Shown piece after piece: positions 19,163 through 27,344 of a stretch of DNA of 64,000 nt. The notes under the pieces are model-generated. The model had not been told where the DNA came from, did no database searches, and worked only from the letters and a program-made list of their open reading frames with translations. The position numbers and the translations under genes were made by a program. Position 1 is the first letter of the stretch. Every line of letters begins with the position of its first letter. Source of the stretch: Alkalicoccobacillus murimartini (lineage in GTDB: Bacteria; Bacillota; Bacilli; Bacillales; Bacillaceae_D); the NCBI RefSeq assembly GCF_030813245.1, contig NZ_JAUSUA010000002.1, positions 1 through 64,000 of the forward strand. Reading direction: 5' to 3'.

Positions 19163-21247
19163 CTAATTTGAGAGACTTTTTTTATTACTCATTTTCAACG
19201 TACGTACATCATATTTTTCTAACGTTACAGTAGTTGAGAGAGGTTTATCATCGATTAGATCGCTGACCTCACTACTGTCTGATAGATGGACTGTTTGTGT
19301 AGTCTCTGTAAAGTTCATCAGAAATACATAACTAGATTCACCATCTGTTCTTGTCTGAAGGCTTACTCCTTCAGGAAGCTCGGCACCCAGCAAATTACTT
19401 AAAGAATGCTCTTTGGCTAGTTTAAAGTAAAAGGTATCAAGGCATTTAGTTTCCATTCGTGCTGTCATATAATACGCCTTGCCTTCTTTATAATGATTTA
19501 ATGTGAAGGCAGGAGTCCCTTTGTAAAAATCCTGCTCATACTCAGCCAATACTTCAGCAGAGGTTGGGGTTATGATTTCACAGAAGTCACTCGCCTCAAA
19601 TGACTCTCCCTCCCATTTAATCGATTGACGATCGGTTTTATACAAGCTGTCAATCTCGTTCACTCTTAGCCCTAATACTTGATAAAGAGGATTAGGATCA
19701 CTTTCAATGTAACAAAGGTCCGTTTCATCCACCATTCCGGACATATAGGTAGAAATGTATGTCCCGCCTTGCTCAACAAAAGATTCAATAGCTTTTGCCG
19801 TTTCACGCTTTAGCATATAAAGCATTGGAGCAATCACGATCTTATATTTACTAAGGTCATAATGAGCCGGAATGACATCAACAGGAATACCTTGCTTCCA
19901 AAAGGATTGATAATGCTCTTCGCATGTTTTCACATAATCCAAATGCTGCTTCGCAAATCCCTGTGCATCTTCCAACGCCCAACGATTCTCCCAATCATAG
20001 ATCACTGCCACATGTGCCTCAACAGATGCCCCGGCAACCTCAGAAAGAGATTTTAATTGACTGCCTAGCTCGGCTGCTTCTTTGAACACACGTGTATGCT
20101 CGTTCCCATAGTGATCCACCACTGCACCGTGTAGCTTTTCAGATGAACCTCTTGATTTTCTCCACTGAAAGTACATCACGGCATCTGAACCATGCGCAAC
20201 GGCCTGAAGCGATGACAAGAGATTCATTTTAGGACGCTGTAGCTTGTTAACCGGTTGCCAGTTTACCAAACTCGGTGTACTTTCTAGCAACAAAAACGGT
20301 TTGCCTCCTTTTAATGAACGATACAAGTCATGCACAAATGCCGTGTTCGCTGCCAACTGCCATGTCGCCTCACGATTATTATGCCAAGCTGGATAAGCGT
20401 CCCACGTAATAACATCCACATCATCTGCAAATCGACTGTAATCCAATCCACCAAACGGTCCCATATGTGGATTCTCACCCATGAAGTTTGTAGACACAGC
20501 AATGGTAGGTGTAAATTCTTTTAAAGGCTTAATTTCATTCCGGTAAAAATCTACAGTTTGAGCGGTCACAAAACGCTTCCAATCTAAAGTAAGACCGTGC
20601 AACTGATTTTCCCCTATGGAAGAAGGTGATTCTATTTGGTCCCATGATGTATAGGTATGGCTCCAAAAAGTGGCCCACCAAGCATGATTTAATTGATCCA
20701 AACTATTATTATACTTACCCTTGAGCCATGTTCTAAAAGCAGCTTGACACAAGTCACAGTGACAATCTCCGCTATATTCATTTGAGACGTGCCACATAAT
20801 TAGAGCTGGATGGTCTTTATACCGTTTCGCCAGCTTTGAATTTAGCTCACTTGTTTTCTCACGATAGATAGGAGAAGTAAAACAATGATTATGTCTTTGT
20901 CCATGCAACTGCTTCTCACGCTTTTCACTTACACGTAATACTTCTGGATATTTTTTCGATAGCCACGCAGGTCGAGCCCCACTTGGTGTTGATAACAGGA
21001 CATGTCCATTTATTGCAGCCATGCGGTCCATAATATCATCGAGCCATTCAAACGTATATGTTCCCTCTTCTGGTTCAAGTGCCGTCCAGCCGAAAATATT
21101 CACTGAGACTGCGTTGGCATTTGCAAGCTTCATCAATTCAAAGTCTTTATTAATGACTTCAGGATATTCTAGCCATTGGTCCGGGTTGTAATCACCCCCA
21201 TATAATAAACCTTTTACACTCGGATGAATAAGAGGAAATCTTTTCAT
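19163..21247 (-). CDS. Beta-galactosidase, GH42
   Basis: 694 residues of glycoside hydrolase family 42. Acid/base Glu in MWHVSNEYSG (about 150); the Zn-binding cysteines in CHCDLC follow, with a partner Cys near residue 106 (NHCFTSP); nucleophile Glu in PFLLLESTPS (about 310). A trimerisation domain and a C-terminal beta domain complete the normal length. No signal peptide, so it acts in the cytoplasm on galactosides such as galactan or arabinogalactan fragments. SD AGGGAG precedes the ATG. A fossil dehydrogenase and a cre site lie just upstream. Together with GH51 and GH4 it forms a plant galactoside/arabinoside utilisation region. Confidence 0.93.
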   Translation of the reverse strand: MKRFPLIHPSVKGLLYGGDYNPDQWLEYPEVINKDFELMKLANANAVSVNIFGWTALEPEEGTYTFEWLDDIMDRMAAINGHVLLSTPSGARPAWLSKKYPEVLRVSEKREKQLHGQRHNHCFTSPIYREKTSELNSKLAKRYKDHPALIMWHVSNEYSGDCHCDLCQAAFRTWLKGKYNNSLDQLNHAWWATFWSHTYTSWDQIESPSSIGENQLHGLTLDWKRFVTAQTVDFYRNEIKPLKEFTPTIAVSTNFMGENPHMGPFGGLDYSRFADDVDVITWDAYPAWHNNREATWQLAANTAFVHDLYRSLKGGKPFLLLESTPSLVNWQPVNKLQRPKMNLLSSLQAVAHGSDAVMYFQWRKSRGSSEKLHGAVVDHYGNEHTRVFKEAAELGSQLKSLSEVAGASVEAHVAVIYDWENRWALEDAQGFAKQHLDYVKTCEEHYQSFWKQGIPVDVIPAHYDLSKYKIVIAPMLYMLKRETAKAIESFVEQGGTYISTYMSGMVDETDLCYIESDPNPLYQVLGLRVNEIDSLYKTDRQSIKWEGESFEASDFCEIITPTSAEVLAEYEQDFYKGTPAFTLNHYKEGKAYYMTARMETKCLDTFYFKLAKEHSLSNLLGAELPEGVSLQTRTDGESSYVFLMNFTETTQTVHLSDSSEVSDLIDDKPLSTTVTLEKYDVRTLKMSNKKSLSN

Positions 21248-21279
21248 TCTTAGAACACTCCCTATGAATTAGTATGAAT

Positions 21280-21414
21280 CTAATAAAGCCGTGCTGACAT
21301 GCCTCCATCCATCGAATACCGTTGCACCTCTGTCTCAGCCATTACCTGAGCAATCGCATGTACAATGCCTTTTTCTGCTCCTGTAACAACATCCAGCTTT
21401 GTATGTAGATCCAT
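21280..21414 (-). pseudogene. Remnant of a short-chain dehydrogenase (SDR), internally deleted
   Basis: A 44-codon frame joins the start of an SDR protein (LDVVTGAEKGIVHAIAQVMAE, which matches the N-terminal VTGAxxGIG cofactor loop and following helix) directly to an SDR C-terminus (YSMDGGMSARLY, typical of the VDGG end motif). The ~200 residues between, including the YxxxK active site, are absent. The reading frame is retained from ATG to TAG. It lies directly upstream of the GH42 gene and downstream of a cre site, so a full SDR was probably the first gene of this operon before the deletion. Whether the short peptide is made is unknown. Confidence 0.75.
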
Positions 21415-21431
21415 ATTAGATCAACTCCTGA

Positions 21432-21445
21432 TGGTAACGCTTTCA
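21432..21445 (-). promoter_or_regulatory. cre site upstream of SDR remnant / GH42
   Basis: - strand TGAAAGCGTTACCA matches TGWAARCGYTWNCW fully. It would control the remnant-GH42 transcript through CcpA. Confidence 0.85.
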
Positions 21446-21551
21446 TATCATTATAGTAATAGAGTTCACTTTATGAAGTCAAGGATTTACTTAAGTTAGT
21501 TTAATAAATAGAATAATTATCGAGTTACTTCTATTATTTTTTGAGAACTCT

Positions 21552-21575
21552 AAAAAAAACGCCGATAAGGGCGCT
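21552..21575 (-). terminator. Terminator of the small-membrane-protein gene
   Basis: Stem AGCGCC / GGCGTT around CTTATC, followed by eight T residues on the - strand. Confidence 0.75.
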
Positions 21576-21600
21576 AAATATTGGTTCGTATATTATCTAA

Positions 21601-21777
21601 TCATCGATTAACCACTTTGAATTTACTATATAATTCTAATACCATGTTCATCCAATAACCAGAAACGATAGAGCAGATGATAACTGTAAATAACGTTAGT
21701 TGACTAGTAAAATCAAATAACCAGAAACAAAAAAACATGATTGAACAACAAATAATGAGTCTACATATTCCTTTCAT
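21601..21777 (-). CDS. Small membrane protein, hypothetical
   Basis: 58 residues with two hydrophobic segments (about 5-22, LIICCSIMFFCFWLFDF, and 27-45) and a short basic tail. The start at ATG 21775-21777 has SD GGGAGGG; the longer frame to 21798 lacks one. I do not recognise the family. It follows the DUF6241-like gene by 17 bases and ends in its own terminator, so the two are probably one transcript. Confidence 0.6.
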   Translation of the reverse strand: MKGICRLIICCSIMFFCFWLFDFTSQLTLFTVIICSIVSGYWMNMVLELYSKFKVVNR

Positions 21778-21794
21778 TGTATCCCTCCCAAACG

Positions 21795-22325
21795 TCATTC
21801 AAAATTCTGCTTCGTATATTCTTCAATTTCAGCCTCAGTGAGAAGGCGATTTGCCTTTCCAATTGTGCCATCCTGTATATCCCAGATCTTGTTATGGTCT
21901 GCTACCGCATTGGAAAAATCATTTTCATTCCAACGTCCAAGCATTTCGATGTATAACTCACCGCGATCATATGTATCCTGCTGTTGTTCAGCGACCCATA
22001 GTAACCGTTCTACACGATCTTCAGTTATCTCAATCTTTCCCCATTTTTGCTCCGCTTGAACCAAGCCATGTGACATATGATGTATCGTATCCTGCATTTC
22101 CTTTTCAGTCATATCATCTGGGAACAATTCTTCCAAATTCTCGTTAATCGTTTCTTTAAGAATCACTTCTGGCACATCAACATCATCTATTACTTCCGTT
22201 TCTTCTGCTTCTACCGTTTTCGGTTCGACCGGTTTCTTTGCAAATTCTAGCATTCCAACTGACAAAGCAGCTGTAAGTGTTAAACATGCCAAAGTGATCC
22301 CGCTAATTTTAATTATTTTTTTCAT
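21795..22325 (-). CDS. DUF6241-like exported/anchored protein
   Basis: 176 residues: an N-terminal hydrophobic segment (about 5-27) that acts as membrane anchor or uncleaved signal, an acidic linker (EAEETEVIDDVDVPE), then a helical domain with MTEKEMQDTIHHMSHGLV and AEQKWGKIEITEDRVERL. From memory this pattern matches the uncharacterised Bacillus family DUF6241. SD AGGAG precedes the ATG. Function unknown; the acidic exposed part fits an alkaliphile. Confidence 0.6.
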   Translation of the reverse strand: MKKIIKISGITLACLTLTAALSVGMLEFAKKPVEPKTVEAEETEVIDDVDVPEVILKETINENLEELFPDDMTEKEMQDTIHHMSHGLVQAEQKWGKIEITEDRVERLLWVAEQQQDTYDRGELYIEMLGRWNENDFSNAVADHNKIWDIQDGTIGKANRLLTEAEIEEYTKQNFE

Positions 22326-22676
22326 CTTTTTGCTCCTATCTATGGATAATATTGTAGAGTATAAATGGGGAGTAAATGATTAGTAGAAAAGTAGGTCTCT
22401 TTTACAACCAATGTACCCATTGTACATTTCTAAATAATGGATAACAAGTGGTAAAACGGAAATTTTACAAATGGTCTTACTTGTAGGAATGATTGTAGCG
22501 TTTAGTGCGGTCTGTAGCAGCTGGCAGCCGCGCGAAGTGGTTTGAAGAGAGAATCTAAAGCTAAAGATGCCTACCTGGTTTTTCACTTCGAAAAAACTCT
22601 TGATGATTTGTCTTCAGTACTATATACTAATTGATGACAGATGTAGCGGAACGGTTGGTACATCGGTAATTTTAAC
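22326..22676. other. Intergenic region upstream of tRNA-Ala
   Basis: 351 bases. No gene with an SD. A GC-rich stretch around 22498-22545 lies inside an ATG frame without SD (22470 to about 22545) that I do not accept as a gene. The right part should hold the tRNA promoter; a TATACT-like -10 is present near 22624, but no convincing -35. Confidence 0.4.
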
Positions 22677-22749
22677 GGGGCCATAGCTCAGCTGGGAGAG
22701 CGCCACGCTGGCAGCGTGGAGGTCAGGGGTTCGAGCCCCCTTGGCTCCA
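22677..22749 (+). tRNA. tRNA-Ala (anticodon GGC)
   Basis: Full cloverleaf: acceptor GGGGCCA pairs with TGGCTCC (one G-U), D-arm AGCTCAGCTGGGAGAGC, anticodon stem CCACG/CGTGG around CTGGCAG (anticodon GGC), T-arm with GGTTCGAGCC. Discriminator A at 22749; CCA is not encoded. It is a single tRNA gene, with a terminator following. Confidence 0.97.
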
Positions 22750-22756
22750 TCTACTT

Positions 22757-22784
22757 AAAAACCTTGAATAATCAAGGTTTTTTC
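22757..22784 (+). terminator. Terminator after tRNA-Ala
   Basis: Stem AAACCTTGA / TCAAGGTTT with loop ATAA and a T-run. Confidence 0.85.
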
Positions 22785-22990
22785 TTTTTGTCTACTTCTC
22801 TTTAGTCATCGTATTTTTTCCTCTTGAAGTAACATTTAATAATGAATACGTTGGATGCAGGCAAAGTTTATGAATAACATTATCAGTCTGTATTCATTGG
22901 CGTACTTGTCTTTCTGATCTCTTACCTTGTTCTCATACGTAGATCATAGTAAAATTGAACTATATTTTATTTATGTATGGAGGTAATCAA

Positions 22991-23524
22991 ATGAAAAAGC
23001 TACTAGTTGCTTTAGGCTTGTCTACATTCTTAGCACTCAGTGCATGTAATACAGATAATCTAGAGGGCTCAAATACAGATGACTCAATTGGGGCACAGGA
23101 TGACGTTTCTGAAGAAGTTGTGGATGCATCCGATACAGACTCTTCCAGTGAAGATCTCGAGGAAACAACGGATGTCGAAGAGTCTGATAGCTCGGTTGAT
23201 GAGGATGAAAAAGCTCAACCATCTGATGATGATCGATATGAGTTATATGACTCATATCAAAACGAAATGGATTCCGTTTATTATTCGCTAGAAGAACTAA
23301 AAGCTGTATTATATGTAGGCATGAATTATGTCACATATCTTGATGAGACAACAGGAGAATTTCCGATCCTAGAAACATTTACAGATGAAAACACCGGTGA
23401 CATTCTAGATGTTTTTATCGCTAATGACGGATTCTTAGGCGTTTTAAACACCCCAGAAGAAGGCATCAAAAACCTAATAAGTTTTCATGATATGCATGAG
23501 GCTGCTGATTATTTTGAGGAATGA
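22991..23524 (+). CDS. Acidic lipoprotein, hypothetical
   Basis: 177 residues. Signal peptide with lipobox LSAC (Cys about residue 20), then a ~60-residue low-complexity linker very rich in Asp, Glu and Ser, then a C-terminal domain of ~100 residues (LEELKAVLYVGMNYVTYLDE, EEGIKNLISFHDMHEAADYF). The ATG at 22991 is preceded by GGAGG; an earlier in-frame start at 22955 is not supported. It is tethered outside the membrane. I do not recognise the folded domain. Acidic exported domains are usual in alkaliphiles and halotolerant bacilli. Confidence 0.75.
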   Translation: MKKLLVALGLSTFLALSACNTDNLEGSNTDDSIGAQDDVSEEVVDASDTDSSSEDLEETTDVEESDSSVDEDEKAQPSDDDRYELYDSYQNEMDSVYYSLEELKAVLYVGMNYVTYLDETTGEFPILETFTDENTGDILDVFIANDGFLGVLNTPEEGIKNLISFHDMHEAADYFEE

Positions 23525-23589
23525 AGTAAAAAAACTTAATAAACCTTTTTTACCCTTTAAGTAGAAGTAGCTCATTTACTGATCAGCTT

Positions 23590-23645
23590 AAACCCTCACC
23601 AGCCAGCTCGCGGGTGTGGAGTGTAGGTCCGGAGCGGTGGCCTTA
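23590..23645. other. GC-rich non-coding segment of unknown role
   Basis: The stretch from ACCCTCACC to GGTGGCC is far richer in G and C than the flanking AT-rich DNA and has no ORF with an SD. It could be a small structured RNA or a remnant; a terminator follows at 23663. No known RNA family recognised. Confidence 0.3.
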
Positions 23646-23662
23646 CTCTCATTTTATTGAAG

Positions 23663-23699
23663 AAAAACCGACCCACTATGCATAGTGGGTCGGTTTTTA
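23663..23699. terminator. Bidirectional terminator
   Basis: Perfect stem AAAAACCGACCCACTATG / CATAGTGGGTCGGTTTTT with no loop left over. It serves the lipoprotein gene (+) and the 68-residue ORF (-). Confidence 0.9.
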
Positions 23700-23725
23700 T
23701 AATGAATAAAACAGCTTTTTCTTCT

Positions 23726-23932
23726 TTAATCAATTCTGACGTGATAGTCTCCTACAGTTTCTTTCTCCTTTTTCAACTGTCCAGTGTTCACCATATCATC
23801 AATTATTTCATACGCCTCAAAAGATTCTAGATTTCTTGAGTGAATCATTTTTTCAGCTAATTCTATTTTCGTTGTGACTCCGTCTTTGATTGCTTTTATA
23901 ATATCTTCTTCAATGTCTTGTTTTCTTCCCAT
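23726..23932 (-). CDS. Small hypothetical protein, HTH-like
   Basis: 68 residues, hydrophilic and helical (GRKQDIEEDIIKAIKDGVTT, IELAEKMIHSRNLESFEAYEII), ending in a short beta segment (VGDYHVRID). The layout resembles a small winged-helix domain but no family is recognised. ATG 23930-23932 lies 9 bases after GGAGG; the ATG six bases earlier is too close. Confidence 0.6.
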   Translation of the reverse strand: MGRKQDIEEDIIKAIKDGVTTKIELAEKMIHSRNLESFEAYEIIDDMVNTGQLKKEKETVGDYHVRID

Positions 23933-24083
23933 GAGCATGTACCTCCAATGTTTTTATCTTCTATACCCTAAACATTTTAAATAAAAACGATAACTAGACC
24001 TTTTGATCTGGAAAAATTCTATGTTTTTAGTCTCTCTTTTCTGGGTATTAGATTGTTAATTAGTATTATTAGGAGGCGTACAT

Positions 24084-24293
24084 ATGAGCGTAACGAGTAG
24101 TAAGTTGTTAGACGGAGTGATTGCAGGGTTGTTTACAGCTGTTCTCTTAACGATGAAAGATCTAGTCATGTATCAAGTGGTGAACTGGTCTCTCACAATG
24201 ACGATATCACTAGCTGCTTTTGCCGTTTGTGCATTGGTATTACCTACACTAAGGAAAAAGCCTCAGAGTAGAAGTCGTAGAATTGCAGGTTAG
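24084..24293 (+). CDS. Small membrane protein, hypothetical
   Basis: 69 residues with two membrane helices (about 8-25 and 33-53) and a basic C-terminus (KKPQSRSRR). SD AGGAGG lies 7 bases before the ATG. Not recognised. Its stop overlaps the stop of the convergent 46-residue ORF by four bases. Confidence 0.65.
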   Translation: MSVTSSKLLDGVIAGLFTAVLLTMKDLVMYQVVNWSLTMTISLAAFAVCALVLPTLRKKPQSRSRRIAG

Positions 24294-24430
24294 CTCTTAT
24301 CCTTCTCTACATGATTCTTAAAGTATTCGATTATCTCAGCACGTTGTTCATTTGCTTTGCTTAATTTGCGCTCAATGGCAAACAGGGTAGACATTAGCAA
24401 GGCAAATGCAATAATTAACATAATAAACAT
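24290..24430 (-). CDS. 46-residue single-pass membrane protein
   Basis: Short frame: N-terminal hydrophobic helix (MFIMLIIAFALLMSTLFAI) then a charged cytoplasmic helix (ERKLSKANEQRAEIIEYF). SD GGTGAAAGGAAT precedes the ATG at 24428-24430. The layout of one anchor helix plus amphipathic helix is common in small Bacillus membrane proteins. Function unknown. Confidence 0.6.
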   Translation of the reverse strand: MFIMLIIAFALLMSTLFAIERKLSKANEQRAEIIEYFKNHVEKDKS

Positions 24431-24495
24431 ATTCCTTTCACCTCGCTTTACATATCACATCATACCACTTGAGCCAAACTAAGAAAGTGGCATAC

Positions 24496-24541
24496 AAAAA
24501 ATACCTGAAATCCAAGTAGCTGGAGTTCAGGTATTTTTTTT
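24496..24541. terminator. Bidirectional terminator
   Basis: Stem AAATACCTGAA / TTCAGGTATTT with A- and T-runs, just downstream of the 52-residue - strand gene. Confidence 0.8.
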
Positions 24542-24543
24542 AG

Positions 24544-24702
24544 TCAAAACAACCATTCAAGAAGAAACCAAAAGATCGCACCAACAAATCCGGCTACGAG
24601 TGATGTAACAATGGTTTCCATCTGAAGCTTCTTATGTTTTACAACATCTAAAATAATCCACCCTAAAAAGATGGCTACGCCAAATATAATTGCTGTGGTC
24701 AT
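24544..24702 (-). CDS. Small two-helix membrane protein, hypothetical
   Basis: 52 residues: helix 1 TTAIIFGVAIFLGWIIL, a basic loop (DVVKHKKLQ), helix 2 with LVAGFVGAIFWFLLEWLF. Start at ATG 24700-24702 behind GAGTGGGGG; the longer frame to 24759 has no SD. Not recognised. Confidence 0.6.
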   Translation of the reverse strand: MTTAIIFGVAIFLGWIILDVVKHKKLQMETIVTSLVAGFVGAIFWFLLEWLF

Positions 24703-24765
24703 TCGTTCCCCCACTCTGCTCTTTTTCGTCAGTGTAACAGGTGAGTTCAGCAAAGACAATCATTT

Positions 24766-25182
24766 CTAAGGAAGAAGAACCGATTCAACCTCTTTAATTA
24801 AGTTCTCAGCAATGGGCAGATATTTTTCGTTGACCTTTGCGTCTTTCTCCGTTGGTTCAGAAAATTGGTTCACTACACTACTAACTTGTACAGGGACAGA
24901 CCCACTTGAAGTATAGTCGTCAAGGTCCTCTTGATATTTATGAGCAAGTAAAAATGGAGTATCTAACGTAACGGTTGTTCCCTTTTGTCCCAGTTCACCA
25001 TACTTAGTGTGAAATGGAAGTCGAAGTACTGTATACCCGCTCGCTTGATCAATCAAATAGTCAAAAAATCCGTGATCATATTCCCAGTTACTTCCTATCG
25101 TGTAGCCTAGCGATTTTAAATGGTCTTCCAAAGAATCAAATTTAAAGGTTTCTCCGGAAATCGTTGATTGTAATGGGATCAT
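24766..25182 (-). CDS. yugN: YugN-like family protein
   Basis: 138 residues with the pattern of the Bacillus YugN family (EDHLKSLGYTIGSNWEYDHGFFDY near the N-terminus, VLRLPFHTKYGELG, and a C-terminal helix). In B. subtilis yugN lies close to pgi, as here. Cytoplasmic; molecular function unknown. SD AAAGGAG precedes the ATG. Confidence 0.75.
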   Translation of the reverse strand: MIPLQSTISGETFKFDSLEDHLKSLGYTIGSNWEYDHGFFDYLIDQASGYTVLRLPFHTKYGELGQKGTTVTLDTPFLLAHKYQEDLDDYTSSGSVPVQVSSVVNQFSEPTEKDAKVNEKYLPIAENLIKEVESVLLP

Positions 25183-25338
25183 AAACGCATGCTCCTTTCC
25201 TAACTAAGGTAGCCTTAGTATCTCTTGAAAAGAAGTGGTTTATGTGGAGTCGATCATTAATGTAACTATTCAAACGTAAGTCGACTATAGGTATGTAAAA
25301 GAGAGTCTTCACTCTCTAATTTGAGGTTTTTGTGTGAA

Positions 25339-25497
25339 TTATTTTGATGATGGCTGATCAGGACTTAATATATTTTCTAAAAAAAGAATATCTTCTTTTA
25401 TATACGCTTTTAGATTATCGTTGCTTGTACTCTTATAGTCCAGCTTAAGCTTCCTGAGCTCACGTATGAACATATACACATCATGCCGTTCTATCAT
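25339..25497 (-). CDS. 52-residue hypothetical protein
   Basis: Short charged protein, MIERHDVYMFIRELRKLKLD at its start, predicted helical throughout. ATG 25495-25497 follows AGGAGAGG. No family recognised; its place between yugN and pgi suggests a small lineage-specific gene. Confidence 0.55.
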   Translation of the reverse strand: MIERHDVYMFIRELRKLKLDYKSTSNDNLKAYIKEDILFLENILSPDQPSSK

Positions 25498-25680
25498 TAT
25501 GTTCCTCTCCTAGATGAGACATCCCATTAGTATTAGGTATTCCCCAATATCATTTTCTTACACATTTATTTTATGACTTCATCATATTTCTCAAAAATCT
25601 AGAGTGAATAGATTGTGTTCTTTAATTGGTGTACACTTATGGTAAGCTGACTTTTTTAAACGGAGGGATTACGTTACATC

Positions 25681-25836
25681 ATGATGAAACATGCTGAAGG
25701 ACTTGGAATGATTTTGGGGCTTGTGATTGGAATGACAATTGGTCTGACTACAGGCAATATTGCCTTAGGTATAGGCGTTGGGATAGCAATAGGCGTAATC
25801 GGAAGTGTTATGTTTTCTAGAAGAAAAGAAGACTAA
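25681..25836 (+). CDS. 51-residue Gly-rich membrane protein
   Basis: Two closely spaced membrane segments built of repeated small-residue patterns (GLGMILGLVIGMTIG, GIGVGIAIGVIGSVM) and a basic tail RRKED. The G-x-x-x-G spacing suggests tight helix packing or oligomerisation, as in glycine-zipper proteins. SD GGAGGG lies 13 bases before the ATG, rather far; no better start is present. It ends 8 bases before a strong terminator. Function unknown. Confidence 0.55.
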   Translation: MMKHAEGLGMILGLVIGMTIGLTTGNIALGIGVGIAIGVIGSVMFSRRKED

Positions 25837-25843
25837 GCAGATC

Positions 25844-25877
25844 AAAAAAACGCAACCACATGGTTGCGTTTTTTTAT
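25844..25877. terminator. Bidirectional terminator, pgi side
   Basis: Stem AACGCAACCA / TGGTTGCGTT flanked by A7 and T7. Confidence 0.9.
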
Positions 25878-25879
25878 TA

Positions 25880-27226
25880 TTATAGACGTTTTTCTAACGC
25901 TTGCTTTTCTTCTTCATACCCTTTTTTACCAAGTAGTGCAAACATGTTTCGTTTGTAATCTTCTACACCTGGTTGGTTAAATGGATTAACACCTAGTAGA
26001 TAACCACTGATTGCACAAGCCTTCTCAAAGAAATAAACCAAATATCCAAAGTGATATTCATTTAATTCAGGAATGTTCACCACTAGATTTGGTACGCCAC
26101 CATCTGTGTGGGCAAGCATTGTACCTTGGAATGCCTTTTTATTAACAAAGTCCATGGTTTGACCTGAGAGATAGTTTAATCCATCAAGGTCAGACTCAGC
26201 TTTTTCAATAACTAGTTCTTCGCGAACGTTCGTGACATTTAAGATCGTTTCAAAGAGGTTTCTACGACCGTCTTGTACGTATTGTCCCATTGAGTGAAGA
26301 TCCGTTGAAAAATCAACCGCTGCTGGGAAAATCCCTTTTTGATCCTTCCCTTCACTCTCACCAAACAATTGCTTCCACCATTCAGAAACATAATGCAACG
26401 AAGGCTCGTAGTTCACAAACAGCTCCGTCGTTTTCCCTTTGTTATACAGGAGATTACGAATCGCAGCATACTGATACGCCTCGTTCTCTTCAAGTTTAGG
26501 GCTGTTGTATGCTTTTCTTGCGTCTGCTGCACCTTCAAGCATAGTCTTGATATTTAGTCCGCTTACTGCAATAGGTAGAAGTCCTACAGCCGTTAGGACA
26601 GAGAAACGACCGCCTACGTCATCTGGAATGACAAACGATTCATAGCCCTCTTCTGTTGCAAGAGTTTTTAGTGCACCTCGTTTGCTATCTGTTGTTGCGT
26701 AGATACGTTTTCTTGCTTCTGCTTTTCCGTACTTTTGTTCAAGAAATTCACGGAAAATACGGAACGCAATGGCAGGTTCAGTGGTTGTGCCTGATTTTGA
26801 GATAACATTCACTGATACATCTTTGTCTTTTAGTAGATCAAATAGATCTCTTACATAGGTGGAGCTAATATTCTGACCAACAAAAAAGATTTGTGGTGAC
26901 TTGCGGTCTTCAGAAGCTAATGTATTGTAGAAGCTATGTGTCAACGCTTCAATCGCAGCACGTGCCCCAAGGTAAGACCCACCGATTCCAACGACAAGTA
27001 ATACATCTGAATCTTTGCGGATTTTTGCTGCTGACTTTTCTATACGTGCAAATTCTTCTTTGTCATACTCAACAGGTAGGTCAATCCAGCCTAAATAATC
27101 GCTGCCTGCCCCTGTTCCTTTGTGTAAGGAATGATGAGCTGCTTCCACAGCTGGTGCAAGATTACTGACCTCTTGCTCATTAAAAAACGATAGAGCTTGT
27201 GAATATTGAAATGTTATGTTCTCCAT
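25880..27226 (-). CDS. pgi: Glucose-6-phosphate isomerase
   Basis: 448 residues, the usual length for Bacillus Pgi. Sugar-phosphate signature segments: [18 protein letters not shown] (about 80), [16 protein letters not shown] (about 140), [16 protein letters not shown] (about 205) and the C-terminal [27 protein letters not shown] (about 395-420). It interconverts glucose-6-phosphate and fructose-6-phosphate in the cytoplasm. SD GGGAGG lies 8 bases before the ATG. Monocistronic, with terminators at both ends. Its position next to the alcohol dehydrogenase gene matches B. subtilis. Confidence 0.97.
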   Translation of the reverse strand: MENITFQYSQALSFFNEQEVSNLAPAVEAAHHSLHKGTGAGSDYLGWIDLPVEYDKEEFARIEKSAAKIRKDSDVLLVVGIGGSYLGARAAIEALTHSFYNTLASEDRKSPQIFFVGQNISSTYVRDLFDLLKDKDVSVNVISKSGTTTEPAIAFRIFREFLEQKYGKAEARKRIYATTDSKRGALKTLATEEGYESFVIPDDVGGRFSVLTAVGLLPIAVSGLNIKTMLEGAADARKAYNSPKLEENEAYQYAAIRNLLYNKGKTTELFVNYEPSLHYVSEWWKQLFGESEGKDQKGIFPAAVDFSTDLHSMGQYVQDGRRNLFETILNVTNVREELVIEKAESDLDGLNYLSGQTMDFVNKKAFQGTMLAHTDGGVPNLVVNIPELNEYHFGYLVYFFEKACAISGYLLGVNPFNQPGVEDYKRNMFALLGKKGYEEEKQALEKRL

Positions 27227-27309
27227 ATTCCGAAGAACCTCCCTTACATTCTATTATGTATATAACTACTTTACCGAATAGGCTTTCAAAAGACAAGTAT
27301 TACAATGGT

Positions 27310-27339
27310 AAAAAAGGCGGGAGTGTTCCCGCCTTTTTG
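27310..27339 (-). terminator. Terminator after alcohol dehydrogenase gene
   Basis: Stem AAAGGCGGGA / TCCCGCCTTT around GTGT; T-run on both strands. It lies directly after the - strand gene ending at 27345. Confidence 0.85.
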
Positions 27340-27344
27340 CCACC

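Noticed and set aside
22470-22545. Short hydrophobic ORF upstream of tRNA-Ala
   Set aside because: No SD precedes its ATG, it is only ~24 codons long and nothing supports translation.
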